Shown in pieces: positions 17,860 to 26,751 of a DNA stretch of 64,000 nucleotides (position 1 is its first letter; each line of letters starts with the position of its first letter). The DNA lies in assembly GCF_039975415.1 (NCBI RefSeq), contig NZ_JBDWHD010000011.1. The stretch is one strand, 5' to 3'. Below the pieces are notes generated by a model that saw only the letters and a program-made list of their open reading frames with translations, was not told the origin of the DNA and searched no databases. The translations under genes and the position numbers were made by a program. Origin of the DNA: Ascidiaceihabitans sp039975415 (GTDB lineage: Bacteria > Pseudomonadota > Alphaproteobacteria > Rhodobacterales > Rhodobacteraceae).

Positions 17860-18557
17860 CCAAACCACTGGTAACTATTCTGGACGACGAACCTGCCATC
17901 CGGACAATGCTGGCCGATGCATTGGAAGACGCCGGGTTTCGAACGATCGGGTTCGGGCGGGCGCGTGAATTTGAAGCCGCCCTAAAGCACCAGACACCGG
18001 ATGTGTGCCTTGTGGATCTGTCGCTGCCCGACACAGACGGGCTGACGGTGGTGCATAAGTTGGCACTGGAAAAAGGGGCCATCGTCATCATCATATCGGG
18101 GCGCGCCAAGGTGCAGGACAAAGTGACCGGACTGGAACTGGGGGCGGATGATTACATCATCAAACCCTTCGATCCGGCCGAAGTCGTGGCCCGCATCAGG
18201 GCGCGGCTGCGATCTAGCAAAGCAGAACAACAAAGCAGTAACTCAGCCATCTTCAACGGATGGGTGGCCCATTTCGACAGCTATCTCTTGATCGATGCGC
18301 AGGGGGTTGAGACACCGTTTTCACATGCAGAAGGCGAAGTGCTACGCCTGTTTCTCAATAGCCCGAAGCGTCTGATCAGCCGCAGCCAAATGCAGCAAAG
18401 CCTTGGGGGGGCCGCTGGCGAAAGCTTTGACCGTGCCATGGATGTACGAATCTCACGATTACGGACAAAATTGCGCGAAGATCCCAAAAACCCACAATTG
18501 ATAAAGACGATCTATGGGGCAGGATACATCTTCCTCGGCGACGTCAGTTGGACATAA
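17856..18557 (+). CDS. Response regulator, OmpR family
   Basis: DNA-binding regulator of 233 residues. The receiver domain has acidic residues D10, D11 and phospho-acceptor D54 (VCLVDLSLPD), and K105 in the ADDYIIKPFDP block. Residues about 130-230 form a winged-helix Trans_reg_C domain ending LIKTIYGAGYIFLG. It is translationally coupled to the hybrid kinase. The probable targets are the divergent CoA ligase and liv genes, by position only. Confidence 0.9.
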   Translation: MTKPLVTILDDEPAIRTMLADALEDAGFRTIGFGRAREFEAALKHQTPDVCLVDLSLPDTDGLTVVHKLALEKGAIVIIISGRAKVQDKVTGLELGADDYIIKPFDPAEVVARIRARLRSSKAEQQSSNSAIFNGWVAHFDSYLLIDAQGVETPFSHAEGEVLRLFLNSPKRLISRSQMQQSLGGAAGESFDRAMDVRISRLRTKLREDPKNPQLIKTIYGAGYIFLGDVSWT

Positions 18558-18573
18558 GGGCCAGGGCGCAGTT

Positions 18574-18626
18574 TCTTTTCGCCAAAAATATCCCGGGGGA
18601 GTCCGTAGGACGGGGGCAGAGCCCCC
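18574..18626 (-). repeat. Intergenic hairpin repeat, family A, copy 2
   Basis: Inverted copy of the element at 4236-4290. Read on the minus strand it has the identical GGGGGC-TCT-GCCCCC hairpin and a tail differing at two positions. The middle hairpin has different bases but is still paired (GTCC, TAC, GGAC against GGCG, TTTCA, CGCC), which argues for a conserved structure. It lies after the response regulator. Confidence 0.8.
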
Positions 18627-18661
18627 TTCACATCGCCAAAATCGCTGCTAGAATCACGACA

Positions 18662-18889
18662 ATGCTCGACGTTGTCCTATATCGCCTTGGCCGCGCAGCC
18701 AGACCGCATTTCTACCGGGTGGAAATCGCAATGAACCTGTTTTCAGAAGTTTCGGTGTTGCGCGAATGGGGCATGCAAGGCGGTGCCCCCCGCGAGGTCA
18801 TCACCTGCTATGGCAATCTGCGCGATGCGTCGGTCGCTGCGGATACGTTCCGCAAAAAGGCTTTGAAACGCGGATATGAACGCGGTTAA
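18662..18889 (+). CDS. Small WGR-domain protein
   Basis: A 75-residue protein that is essentially one WGR domain: YRVEIAMNLFSEVSVLREWGMQGGAPREVITCYGNLRDASVAADTF, with the W-G motif (REWGMQGG) and the RKKALKRGY ending. WGR domains occur in DNA-repair and poly-ADP-ribose proteins and as stand-alone bacterial proteins of unknown role; nucleic-acid binding is plausible. It lies between a family A repeat and the converging hydrolase, with which its stop overlaps in TTAA. Start ATG 18662. Confidence 0.8.
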   Translation: MLDVVLYRLGRAARPHFYRVEIAMNLFSEVSVLREWGMQGGAPREVITCYGNLRDASVAADTFRKKALKRGYERG

Positions 18890-20073
18890 AGCGCTGAAAC
18901 CGCATCTGCCAGAACAGACAAGCCCGCGACCAGATCCTTGCGCTCAGTGTCTTCCGCAAAATCGTGGCTGATCCCGTCAATCGATGGCACAAACACCATT
19001 GCCACAGGCATAAGACGCGCCACATTTGTAGCGTCGTGCAATGCCCCTGACGGCATCGTTTGCCAGGCATTTGGCGCGGCACGTTGCGCCGCCAGCTCCA
19101 ACGCGCCGCGCAAACGCGCATCCATCGCGACAGGCTCAAGCCCAAGCATGTCGCCGAACTCAACCGTAAATCCACCAGCCTCAGCCACTTCAATGGCGGT
19201 GTCGCGCACAATCTTTTCCATCTGCGTCAGACGCTGCACATCCGCGTCACGCCATTGCATCGAAAACGTCGCACGGCCTGGTACAATTGACGACGCATTG
19301 GGGTGCAATGTGACATGCCCGATGGTCCAAACCGTTTGTGGCGTTACAACATTGCGAAACCGATCATTCAGCACTGCATTGAATTGTGACACAGCCTGAA
19401 AAGCGTCGCGGCGCAGCGCCATGGGTGTAGTCCCTGCGTGGTTTTGCTGCCCTCCAAAAGTGATCTTCATATCGCGAATACCCACGATGTCTGTCACAAC
19501 ACCAATCTGTAATCCACCTTGGTCCAGCGCCGGACCTTGTTCGATGTGCATTTCAATGAACCCGGTAAATCGGGACGGATCAACATGCGCACCCGCAACC
19601 GAAGCCATGGCTTTTCGCGCGTCCCCCAAAGCCACACCCGAATGATCGGTCAACTGATCCGCCATATCCAAAGACAACAGGCCAGACCAAACCGCACTTC
19701 CTGTTGTCACGCCAAACCGGCCCTCTTCATCCTGAAAGGAAACCACAGACACAGCAGGGCCGCCTTGTTCACGAGACGCCCGCGCAATTTCAAGCGCTGC
19801 AACAACACCCAAGGCGCCGTCCAGCCAACCGCCTTCGGGCTGGCTGTCGCTATGTGACCCCAGCAAAAGGGATGGACCATCGACCAAACCGAACAGATTG
19901 CCCATCGCATCGAACACCGGCGTCAATCCTGCGTCCTCCATCCGCGTCGCCAACCAGTGACGCGCCGCAATGTCTGCGTCCGAATACGCAGGGCGCACAA
20001 CCCCGGTGCCTTGCGCCCCAAAGCTGCGCAGGTGGTCCAGATCTTGCAAAAAACGGTCTGCATCAACGATCAT
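18886..20073 (-). CDS. Zn-dependent amidohydrolase, allantoate/N-carbamoyl-amino-acid hydrolase family
   Basis: Cytoplasmic M20-type metallo-amidase of 395 residues. The metal ligands are in LLGSHSDSQPEGGWLDGALGV (His and Asp), the bridging acid is in FQDEEGRFG, and another ligand pair is in FIEMHIEQGPALD. The dimerisation lid contains GGQQNHAGTTPM. This is the hydantoinase/carbamoylase/allantoate amidohydrolase group; the exact substrate cannot be decided. ATG 20073 has AAGGAA 9 bases upstream. A longer frame continues antisense into hscC and was discarded. Confidence 0.88.
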   Translation of the reverse strand: MIVDADRFLQDLDHLRSFGAQGTGVVRPAYSDADIAARHWLATRMEDAGLTPVFDAMGNLFGLVDGPSLLLGSHSDSQPEGGWLDGALGVVAALEIARASREQGGPAVSVVSFQDEEGRFGVTTGSAVWSGLLSLDMADQLTDHSGVALGDARKAMASVAGAHVDPSRFTGFIEMHIEQGPALDQGGLQIGVVTDIVGIRDMKITFGGQQNHAGTTPMALRRDAFQAVSQFNAVLNDRFRNVVTPQTVWTIGHVTLHPNASSIVPGRATFSMQWRDADVQRLTQMEKIVRDTAIEVAEAGGFTVEFGDMLGLEPVAMDARLRGALELAAQRAAPNAWQTMPSGALHDATNVARLMPVAMVFVPSIDGISHDFAEDTERKDLVAGLSVLADAVSAL

Positions 20074-20160
20074 TTGGCGCAATTCCTTTGGATTGGTTGA
20101 CCCGGTGAGACGGGCAGTAAATAACGAAGGCACACTAACCGCGCATGCAAAGGCCTGTCT

Positions 20161-21864
20161 ATGGAACATCCACCCATCGGGATTGATCTGGGAACAACAA
20201 ATTCGCTGATTGCGGTCTTTGAGAACGGGGCGCCGCGACTGTTGTCCAATGTTTTGGGCCATCCACTGACCCCGTCCGTGGTGTCCATGGATGGCAAGGA
20301 CGTGTTGGTCGGTGAAGCGGGCCGCGACCGTTTGGCCACGCATCCACGCGACACGGCGGCGGCCTTCAAGCGATCCATGGGGACCGACAAAGTGTTTTCG
20401 TTGGGTGGCAAACGCCTGCGTGCAGAGGAATTGTCTGCGTTGGTTCTGCGCAAGCTGAAAGAAGACGCGGAACAGGCCTTGGGGATGCCCATCCGCGATG
20501 TGGTTGTGTCGGTACCGGCCTACTTCAACCAATCCCAACGCCAAGCGACGATGGCGGCTTGCGCTATGTGCGAATTGAACCCCGTACGGTTGGTCAATGA
20601 ACCGACAGCTGCGGCATTGGCGTATGGCTTGCAAGACCGGGACGGCGAAAGCCAGTTTCTGGTGTTCGATCTTGGCGGCGGTACATTTGATGTGACCGTA
20701 TTGGAACATTTTGATGGTGTGATGGAAGTCAAAGCCTCGTCTGGCGACGCCTTTTTGGGCGGAGAAGATTTTTCCGAAGCCTTGGCCAAAGGGCTGGCCG
20801 ACAAGATCAACAGCCCATGGGCCAAACTCGGCAGCGATGACCAGAACCAGTTGCGCTTTGTGGCCGATGGGCTGAAACGGCGTCTGGGGACAGCGGACAG
20901 CCACGACGTCACCTTGAAACTTGGCGGCGAAAGCCACGATCTGACAATCACCCGCACCTTCTTTGAAACTGCGTGCTCCGGTCTATTGAAGCGGCTGTTG
21001 CGCCCGATTGAACGCTGCTTTTATGACAGCAATGAAAGCATGGAGACGCTGGACCGTGTCGTTTTTGTCGGCGGTGCCACCCGCATGCCGATGATCCGCC
21101 AACTGGTGGCCCGGCAATTCAAAAAACTGCCTGATATGTCCATTGATCCGGATCACGCCGTGGCACTTGGGGCCGCCATTCAAGCGGGGCTTGTCGCTGA
21201 AGACCGCGCATTGGACGATGTGGTCATGACAGATGTTAGCCCTTTTTCCGTCGGCATCGAAACCGCAACCCAATTGCGCGACGGATCTTCCATGGAAGGG
21301 TTCTTTACCCCAATTATTGAACGTAATACTGCCCTGCCCGCCAGCCGCGAGCGGTCATTTTCCACTATGGCGGACAACCAGACGGTGCTTGGGGTTGATG
21401 TCTATCAGGGCGAAGCCCCAATGGTGTATGACAACGTCCATCTGGGGCGTTTCGACCTGACGGTGCCCCGCGCCAAGGCCGGCATGGAAAGCATGATGGT
21501 GCGGATCACCTACGATCCGTCCGGTCTGATCGACGTGGAAGCCGTATCCACATCAACCGGCAAAAAAGCAGGTGTTGTGATCCGTGACAACGTCGTGGGC
21601 CTTAGCGACGCTGACATAAAGTCCAAGCTGAAAGCGATGCAAAAACTAAAGCTGCACCCGCGTGAAGATGAAGAAAACACAGCCCTTCTGGCGCGGATCA
21701 AACGCCTTTATGAAATGGCGTCCGGCGATGATCGCACCATGGTGCAAAATCTGTTGGTTGAATTCGAAACCGCATTGACCAAACAAGACCCTGACCTGAT
21801 TGAAACGACCCGCGGCGAAATCTCCGAGGTCCTGAACCGCATCGACGACTACTATGTCAGCTAA
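20161..21864 (+). CDS. hscC: Hsp70-family chaperone, HscC-like
   Basis: ATP-driven chaperone of 567 residues, close to the 556 of E. coli HscC and shorter than DnaK (about 640). The nucleotide-binding motifs are GIDLGTTNSL, VFDLGGGTFDVTVLEHFDG and VVFVGGATRMPMIRQLV. The substrate-binding region starts around residue 390 (DVSPFSVGIET). The C-terminal lid is short and the EEVD-like tail of DnaK is absent. The next gene overlaps it by 11 bases and begins with a J-like domain; E. coli hscC likewise lies close to J-protein genes (djlB/djlC). The two probably act as a chaperone pair. AAAGG lies upstream of the start. Confidence 0.9.
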   Translation: MEHPPIGIDLGTTNSLIAVFENGAPRLLSNVLGHPLTPSVVSMDGKDVLVGEAGRDRLATHPRDTAAAFKRSMGTDKVFSLGGKRLRAEELSALVLRKLKEDAEQALGMPIRDVVVSVPAYFNQSQRQATMAACAMCELNPVRLVNEPTAAALAYGLQDRDGESQFLVFDLGGGTFDVTVLEHFDGVMEVKASSGDAFLGGEDFSEALAKGLADKINSPWAKLGSDDQNQLRFVADGLKRRLGTADSHDVTLKLGGESHDLTITRTFFETACSGLLKRLLRPIERCFYDSNESMETLDRVVFVGGATRMPMIRQLVARQFKKLPDMSIDPDHAVALGAAIQAGLVAEDRALDDVVMTDVSPFSVGIETATQLRDGSSMEGFFTPIIERNTALPASRERSFSTMADNQTVLGVDVYQGEAPMVYDNVHLGRFDLTVPRAKAGMESMMVRITYDPSGLIDVEAVSTSTGKKAGVVIRDNVVGLSDADIKSKLKAMQKLKLHPREDEENTALLARIKRLYEMASGDDRTMVQNLLVEFETALTKQDPDLIETTRGEISEVLNRIDDYYVS

Positions 21865-23032
21865 ATGGCCGTGGTCCGAATTGGATCTGGACGGGCGAAC
21901 CGATGTGCGATCGGTCAAACGCGCCTACGCCCAAAAACTAAAAACCATCGACCGCAACGACGCCAATGTCTTTCAAAGCCTGCGCACGGCCTTCGATGAG
22001 GCAAAGTTTCTAGCCAGCCCAAGCCCCAAAAAACCCAGCATGCGGCAAGCAGCAAACGGGGTGGAAACCGTGCCTGGCGTTGTGTCTTACACCTTAGATT
22101 TCGACGACCTTCCGGCAGCATCGCAGCCCGAACAAGACCCCAACCCGCAATCCGAAGGACCTGACCTTTCCAAGGCGCCACCGGAGGACTTGGACACAGA
22201 AGACACAATCGTTCCCCTTCCTACCGCCCCCCTTCCTACCGCGATGTCGACCGCATCCAACCCTTGGTCCAAACCAGAAGAAGAACCACAAAGCGACGCG
22301 GACAAAGAAGCCGATTTTTTCCGGGATCTCGCAGCAACTTATAACACAGGCGTGTGGAAGCTGACCCCGCTTCAAAACTTACTTGAACGCGACATCGCCA
22401 TGGATCGTGGCGTACGGGATCACGCAGAATATCTATTGTTTGACCGTCTGCGCGAAGCTGTTGTGGAAGAGGGACGTTCCATTTCGCAAGGTGTCGCTAA
22501 GCTGATGGAACAGAACTTTGGATGGGCCAGCGACGGCGTTCGGTTCAACAAGAAATTTGGCTGGCATGAAGGCTCTGAGCTGGTGGCCTATGACGTTGCG
22601 CGGGCCGTGCAATCGCAAAACGTCAAAGCCCAACCGCGCCCACAAAAGACACCGCTACATGCCAAGCGTGCCCGCATTTTCATGTGTTTGATTATGTATA
22701 TGGGGGGCGTTTTTGTTCTTTATCCAGATGGACTTACGGCGGAAACCTTTCTGTTCGGAACCTTCGTTGCAGCCATCAGTTTTGGCATCATTTGGTGTTT
22801 CGTTTTGTTCCTCTATCACTGGGGCAACGCCCTGATCAGCGCGGTTCGTCGAATTGGTATGATCGACCGATACATCACACGGGTTTGGCAAGCGTCCGTG
22901 GAACGCGCCGCATGGTTCGACCGCATTGACACGGTCCTTCACTTGCCGGGTCCAAGGTCTACAATGTTGTTTAGCGTCTCCTGCGCAGTGACGCTTTTGG
23001 TGCTGATCTCTTGGGGTCTGTCGCGAATTTAA
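21854..23032 (+). CDS. Membrane protein with degenerate J-like N-terminus, HscC partner
   Basis: A 392-residue protein. Residues 1-50 resemble a short J domain (WPWSELDLDGRTDVRSVKRAYAQKLKTID...NVFQSLRTAFDEAKFL), but the HPD tripeptide needed to stimulate Hsp70 is replaced by TID in the expected loop. Residues about 65-150 are proline/acid-rich and probably disordered, residues about 155-270 form a helical region, and three hydrophobic segments lie at about 277-293, 298-322 and 375-390. Its ATG lies inside the last codons of hscC. By position it is the counterpart of DjlB/DjlC, tethering HscC to the membrane; that is inference. Confidence 0.75.
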   Translation: MSAKWPWSELDLDGRTDVRSVKRAYAQKLKTIDRNDANVFQSLRTAFDEAKFLASPSPKKPSMRQAANGVETVPGVVSYTLDFDDLPAASQPEQDPNPQSEGPDLSKAPPEDLDTEDTIVPLPTAPLPTAMSTASNPWSKPEEEPQSDADKEADFFRDLAATYNTGVWKLTPLQNLLERDIAMDRGVRDHAEYLLFDRLREAVVEEGRSISQGVAKLMEQNFGWASDGVRFNKKFGWHEGSELVAYDVARAVQSQNVKAQPRPQKTPLHAKRARIFMCLIMYMGGVFVLYPDGLTAETFLFGTFVAAISFGIIWCFVLFLYHWGNALISAVRRIGMIDRYITRVWQASVERAAWFDRIDTVLHLPGPRSTMLFSVSCAVTLLVLISWGLSRI

Positions 23033-23053
23033 CGGTCTGATGCTACGTCAAAA

Positions 23054-23096
23054 ACAAAGATGGCGCAGAGTGTCCCCCGCGCCATCTTTGTAAATT
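23054..23096. terminator. Bidirectional rho-independent terminator
   Basis: A perfect 13-bp stem (ACAAAGATGGCGC / GCGCCATCTTTGT) with a 12-base loop, followed on the plus strand by AAATTTTT and on the minus strand by TTTTT. It separates the converging hscC-partner gene and the formate dehydrogenase gene. Confidence 0.9.
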
Positions 23097-23109
23097 TTTC
23101 CGTGTAGGA

Positions 23110-25872
23110 TCACTCAGCCGCAATCGCACCTTCCGCTTTCTCGACCTTCACAGCAGAGAATTTGAATTCCGGAATTTTGCCATAGGGATCAATCGCAGGG
23201 TTCGTTAAGATATTGGCCGCCGCTTCAACGAATGCAAATGGCAAGAACACCATGTCCGGGGCCACCGCACGGTCCATCCGCGCCATGATCTCGATGGAAC
23301 CGCGCTTGGTGGTCAGGCGCACATGTCCACCCGGCTCCACACCCAACTTGCGCAAGGTGGAAGGGTGCAAGGAACAGTTTGCTTCAGGCTCTAACCCGTC
23401 CAGCACACTTGCACGGCGGGTCATGGACCCCGTGTGCCAATGCTCAAGCTGCCGACCTGTGGTCAGGATCATCGGATACTCCGCATCCGGCGTATCATCC
23501 GGCGCAATCACGTTTGCAGGGGTGAATCGTGCGCGCCCTTCGGGACGCGGGAAGCCGTCACCAAACACAACGGCTTGGCCCGGGTCGGTCGGCGTCAAGG
23601 ACGGATAGGTCACCGCCTCAGTCGCCAAACGGTCCCAGGTGATGTTGTCCAAGCTGCGCATGTTCACCTTCATTTCGGCGAACACCTCAGAGGGGTCCGT
23701 GTAGGTCCAAGGCAATCCGCAGCGCTTGGCCAGCTCAACCTCGATCCACCAATCTTCACGCGCGTCGCCGGGGGGCGTGACCGCAGGGCGCACGCGCTGC
23801 ACTTGACGGTTGGTGTTGGATACTGTGCCTGATTTTTCATAAAGCGCCGAGGCTGGCAAAATTACATCCGCATAGTTGGCTGTTTCGGTGATGAAAATAT
23901 CCTGCACCACCAGATGATCCAGCTTTGCCAAAGCATCGCGTGCATGTTCAACATCGGGGTCCGACATGGCGGGGTTTTCGCCCAAGACATACATCGCCTT
24001 GATGTTGCCCGCATGCACGTCATCCATAATCTCGGTGACGGTCAGGCCTTTTTCGGCTGAGAAGTCATCGGACCCCCAAACTTCGGTAAAGGCAGATCGC
24101 ACACCATCATCCATGACCGACTGATAATCCGGCAAGAACATCGGCACGAGGCCCGCATCAGACGCCCCTTGCACGTTGTTCTGACCACGCAATGGGTGCA
24201 GACCCGATCCCGGACGGCCCACTTGGCCCGTCATCAGCGCCAAGGAAATCAAGCACCGCGAATTGTCGGTGCCGTGGATGTGCTGGCTGACGCCCATACC
24301 CCAGAAAATCATACCCGCCTTGGCACCGGCAAAATCACGGGCCACAGCGCGCAGCGTCTCAGCATCAATGCCGCAAATCTCGGACATTTTCTCGGGGGTA
24401 AAGTTCTTCAGATGCTCTTTTTCAGCGTCCCAGTTTTCGGTGTAGGCGTCGATGTACTGCTGGTCAAACAGACCCTCTTCCACGATCACATGCATGATCG
24501 CGTTCAACATGCTCACATCCGCGCCCGGGCGGAATTGCAGCATATGTGTCGCAAAGCGTTTTAGCGCCTGACCGCGGGGGTCCATCACGATCAACTTGCC
24601 GCCGCGTTTGGTGAACTGCTTGAAATAGGTTGCCGCAACGGGATGGTTTTCAATCGGGTTCGCCCCGATGACGATCGCTACATCGGCGTTTTCAATCTCG
24701 TTGAAGGTCGCGGTCACGGCACCCGATCCTACGTTCTCGATCAAAGCAGAAACGGAAGACGCATGACAAAGCCGCGTACAGTGGTCGACGTTGTTGTGCT
24801 TGAAACCCTCGCGGATGAATTTCTGAAACAGATACGCTTCTTCATTGGTGCATTTCGCAGAGCCAAAGCCCGCTACTTCACGGCCACGGCCCTTCAGCCC
24901 GTTAGCTGCGGCATCCAAGGCCTCGTCCCAAGTTGCTTCACGAAAATGGGTTTGCCAGTTGCCGGGATCGACGTTCAGGCCCTTGGCAGGCGCATCATCA
25001 CGGCGGATCAAAGGTTTGGTCAAGCGGTGGTTGTGGTGGATGTAGTCATAGCCAAAACGGCCTTTCACACACAGACGACCTTCGTTCGCAGGGCCATTGA
25101 TGCCCTCAACGTATTTCACCTTACCGTCTTTGACCTTGATCGAAATCTGGCACCCAACACCACAAAACGCACAAACGCTTTCGGTCTCGGAATCAAAATC
25201 CTTGCTGTCGCCAACCCCTGCGCCTTCCGTCACGGCTGCAGGCATCAAGGCACCCGTTGGGCAGGCTTGCACGCATTCACCGCAAGCCACACACGTCGAG
25301 GCACCCATGGGATCCGCCATATCAAAGGTGGGATAGCTGTCGTGACCACGGCCAGACATGCCAATCACATCGTTGACCTGAACCTCGCGGCACGCACGGA
25401 CACACAAGCCACATGAAATACAGGCGTCCAAGTTCACTGACATCGCAACGTGGCTGTCATCCAACAGCGGAATGCGGCCTTCTTCCAGTTTTGGAAAGCG
25501 GCTCTCAGAAACGCCATTCAAGTCCGCCATGTCCCACATGTGCGCGGACTTGTCATGGGCCACATCGCGGTCGGGAAGATCAGAAACCAACATCTCGACA
25601 ACCATCTTGCGGGCACTTTCGGCGCGCGCAGAATTGGTCGTCACAACCATGCCCTCATTGGGCTCACGAATGCAGGACGCCGCCAATGTGCGCTCGCCCT
25701 CGATCTCGACCATACACGCGCGGCAATTGCCATCGGGGCGATACCCCGGCGCCGGTTTGTGGCACAAATGCGGGATCACCAGGCCACGGCCATTGGCCAC
25801 TTCCCAGATGCTTAGACCTGCGTCCGCTTCAACTTCCACACCATCCAGAGTGAATTTTACCGTGCCAGACAT
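23110..25872 (-). CDS. Molybdenum formate dehydrogenase, alpha (catalytic) subunit
   Basis: Oxidises formate to CO2 at a bis-MGD molybdenum centre. The 920 residues contain an N-terminal [2Fe-2S] domain (CHKPAPGYRPDGNCRACMVE), two [4Fe-4S] sets (CISCGLCVRAC, CVACGECVQACP), a further Fe-S motif (CAFCGVGCQI), and the molybdopterin oxidoreductase core. The Mo ligand is cysteine in HCTRLCHASS, so no selenocysteine is used. This is the FdsA/FdhA architecture of NAD-linked enzymes, yet no FdsB, FdsG or FdsD gene is adjacent: upstream is a plus-strand gene and downstream a terminator. ATG 25872 has AAGGAG before it. It could consume formate from the methylamine island. Confidence 0.93.
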   Translation of the reverse strand: MSGTVKFTLDGVEVEADAGLSIWEVANGRGLVIPHLCHKPAPGYRPDGNCRACMVEIEGERTLAASCIREPNEGMVVTTNSARAESARKMVVEMLVSDLPDRDVAHDKSAHMWDMADLNGVSESRFPKLEEGRIPLLDDSHVAMSVNLDACISCGLCVRACREVQVNDVIGMSGRGHDSYPTFDMADPMGASTCVACGECVQACPTGALMPAAVTEGAGVGDSKDFDSETESVCAFCGVGCQISIKVKDGKVKYVEGINGPANEGRLCVKGRFGYDYIHHNHRLTKPLIRRDDAPAKGLNVDPGNWQTHFREATWDEALDAAANGLKGRGREVAGFGSAKCTNEEAYLFQKFIREGFKHNNVDHCTRLCHASSVSALIENVGSGAVTATFNEIENADVAIVIGANPIENHPVAATYFKQFTKRGGKLIVMDPRGQALKRFATHMLQFRPGADVSMLNAIMHVIVEEGLFDQQYIDAYTENWDAEKEHLKNFTPEKMSEICGIDAETLRAVARDFAGAKAGMIFWGMGVSQHIHGTDNSRCLISLALMTGQVGRPGSGLHPLRGQNNVQGASDAGLVPMFLPDYQSVMDDGVRSAFTEVWGSDDFSAEKGLTVTEIMDDVHAGNIKAMYVLGENPAMSDPDVEHARDALAKLDHLVVQDIFITETANYADVILPASALYEKSGTVSNTNRQVQRVRPAVTPPGDAREDWWIEVELAKRCGLPWTYTDPSEVFAEMKVNMRSLDNITWDRLATEAVTYPSLTPTDPGQAVVFGDGFPRPEGRARFTPANVIAPDDTPDAEYPMILTTGRQLEHWHTGSMTRRASVLDGLEPEANCSLHPSTLRKLGVEPGGHVRLTTKRGSIEIMARMDRAVAPDMVFLPFAFVEAAANILTNPAIDPYGKIPEFKFSAVKVEKAEGAIAAE

Positions 25873-25994
25873 GCCGCGCTCCTTATGCCGTCGCGCCCTC
25901 ATAGCAAATTTAACAAAGCGTAAGGACTCCCAATCCCGACACAGAGGGCCGAATTTGCGCCACGCTTGTTTCCGATATGGCACATTCCTCCCTG

Positions 25995-26030
25995 CTTCAT
26001 CTCGCAAAATAAACCTCCCCCGGAGGGTCC
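25995..26030 (+). repeat. Intergenic repeat, family B, copy 2
   Basis: CTTCATCTCGCAAAATAAAC followed by CTCCCCCGGAGGGTCC, matching 13636-13671 with compensating changes in the inverted repeat (CTCCCCCGGAGG). It lies upstream of fdh, between divergent genes. Confidence 0.65.
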
Positions 26031-26084
26031 AGCACCTTCCGCACGCGCCAACACTGGCCTATCAAGGAAAAAACAGGAGCCCCA

Positions 26085-26738
26085 ATGTCGCACATAACGT
26101 TGATCCGCCACGGACAAGCCAATTCGGAAGCCAAGGATGAAGCCAGCTACGACCAGCTCAGCACATTGGGTGCACAGCAATCCAAATGGCTTGGGCAGCA
26201 TCTAAAACAGACCAAAAGCCATCATATGCGACTTTTCACAGGGACGCTTCAGCGGCACATAGAAACCGCAAACAACATGGATACAGGGTTAGATCCGATA
26301 CGCGACAAGCGGCTGAATGAGCTGGAATATTTCACTTTGGCGCAAGCCTTGGAAAAAGAACACGGCGTTCCCATGCCAACCGCACAGCCAGATTTCGCAC
26401 ACCACCTGCCCAAGGTATTTGCAGCGTGGAAGGACGGTATTCTGAACGGTGCGCCCGAAACCTTTGAGGCGTTTGAAAACCGGGTAAACGGCGCAATCAA
26501 TGACATCGCTCAGGGCGATGGCCCTGCATTGGTGGTCACTTCCGGCGGTCTGATTTCAATGGTGATGCGCCAGCATCTGAAACTGGACATATCGTCCATG
26601 GCAAATGTGGCTTTGGCGATTATGAACACTTCTATACACCGGTTGTATCCGGTGGGCGGCACGTGGTCTCCTGTGATGTTCAACGCCGTGCCTCACCTTG
26701 AAGATCCAACGCGGCACCACGCACAAACACACGTCTGA
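26085..26738 (+). CDS. Histidine phosphatase family protein
   Basis: A 217-residue phosphatase/phosphoglycerate-mutase-like enzyme. The catalytic LIRHGQANSEA motif is at residues 5-15, with second arginine FTGTLQRHIETA and the acid/histidine region near LVVTSGGLISMVMRQHL. In the last motif the usual catalytic histidine after VVTSGG (often SHGG) is replaced by serine-glycine, as in many small bacterial members. ATG 26085 has AGGAGCCCC upstream. Substrate unknown. It begins a run of three same-strand genes with a GST and saccharopine dehydrogenase. Confidence 0.85.
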   Translation: MSHITLIRHGQANSEAKDEASYDQLSTLGAQQSKWLGQHLKQTKSHHMRLFTGTLQRHIETANNMDTGLDPIRDKRLNELEYFTLAQALEKEHGVPMPTAQPDFAHHLPKVFAAWKDGILNGAPETFEAFENRVNGAINDIAQGDGPALVVTSGGLISMVMRQHLKLDISSMANVALAIMNTSIHRLYPVGGTWSPVMFNAVPHLEDPTRHHAQTHV

Positions 26739-26751
26739 AGGATGCATCCGC

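Noticed and set aside
20074..20937. N-terminal extension of the amidohydrolase frame to 683 residues
   Set aside because: The extra 288 codons lie antisense to hscC; ATG 20073 has a good ribosome site and gives the usual family length.
24700..24800. Possible selenocysteine in the formate dehydrogenase
   Set aside because: The residue at the Mo position is encoded as cysteine (HCTRLCHASS) and there is no in-frame TGA.
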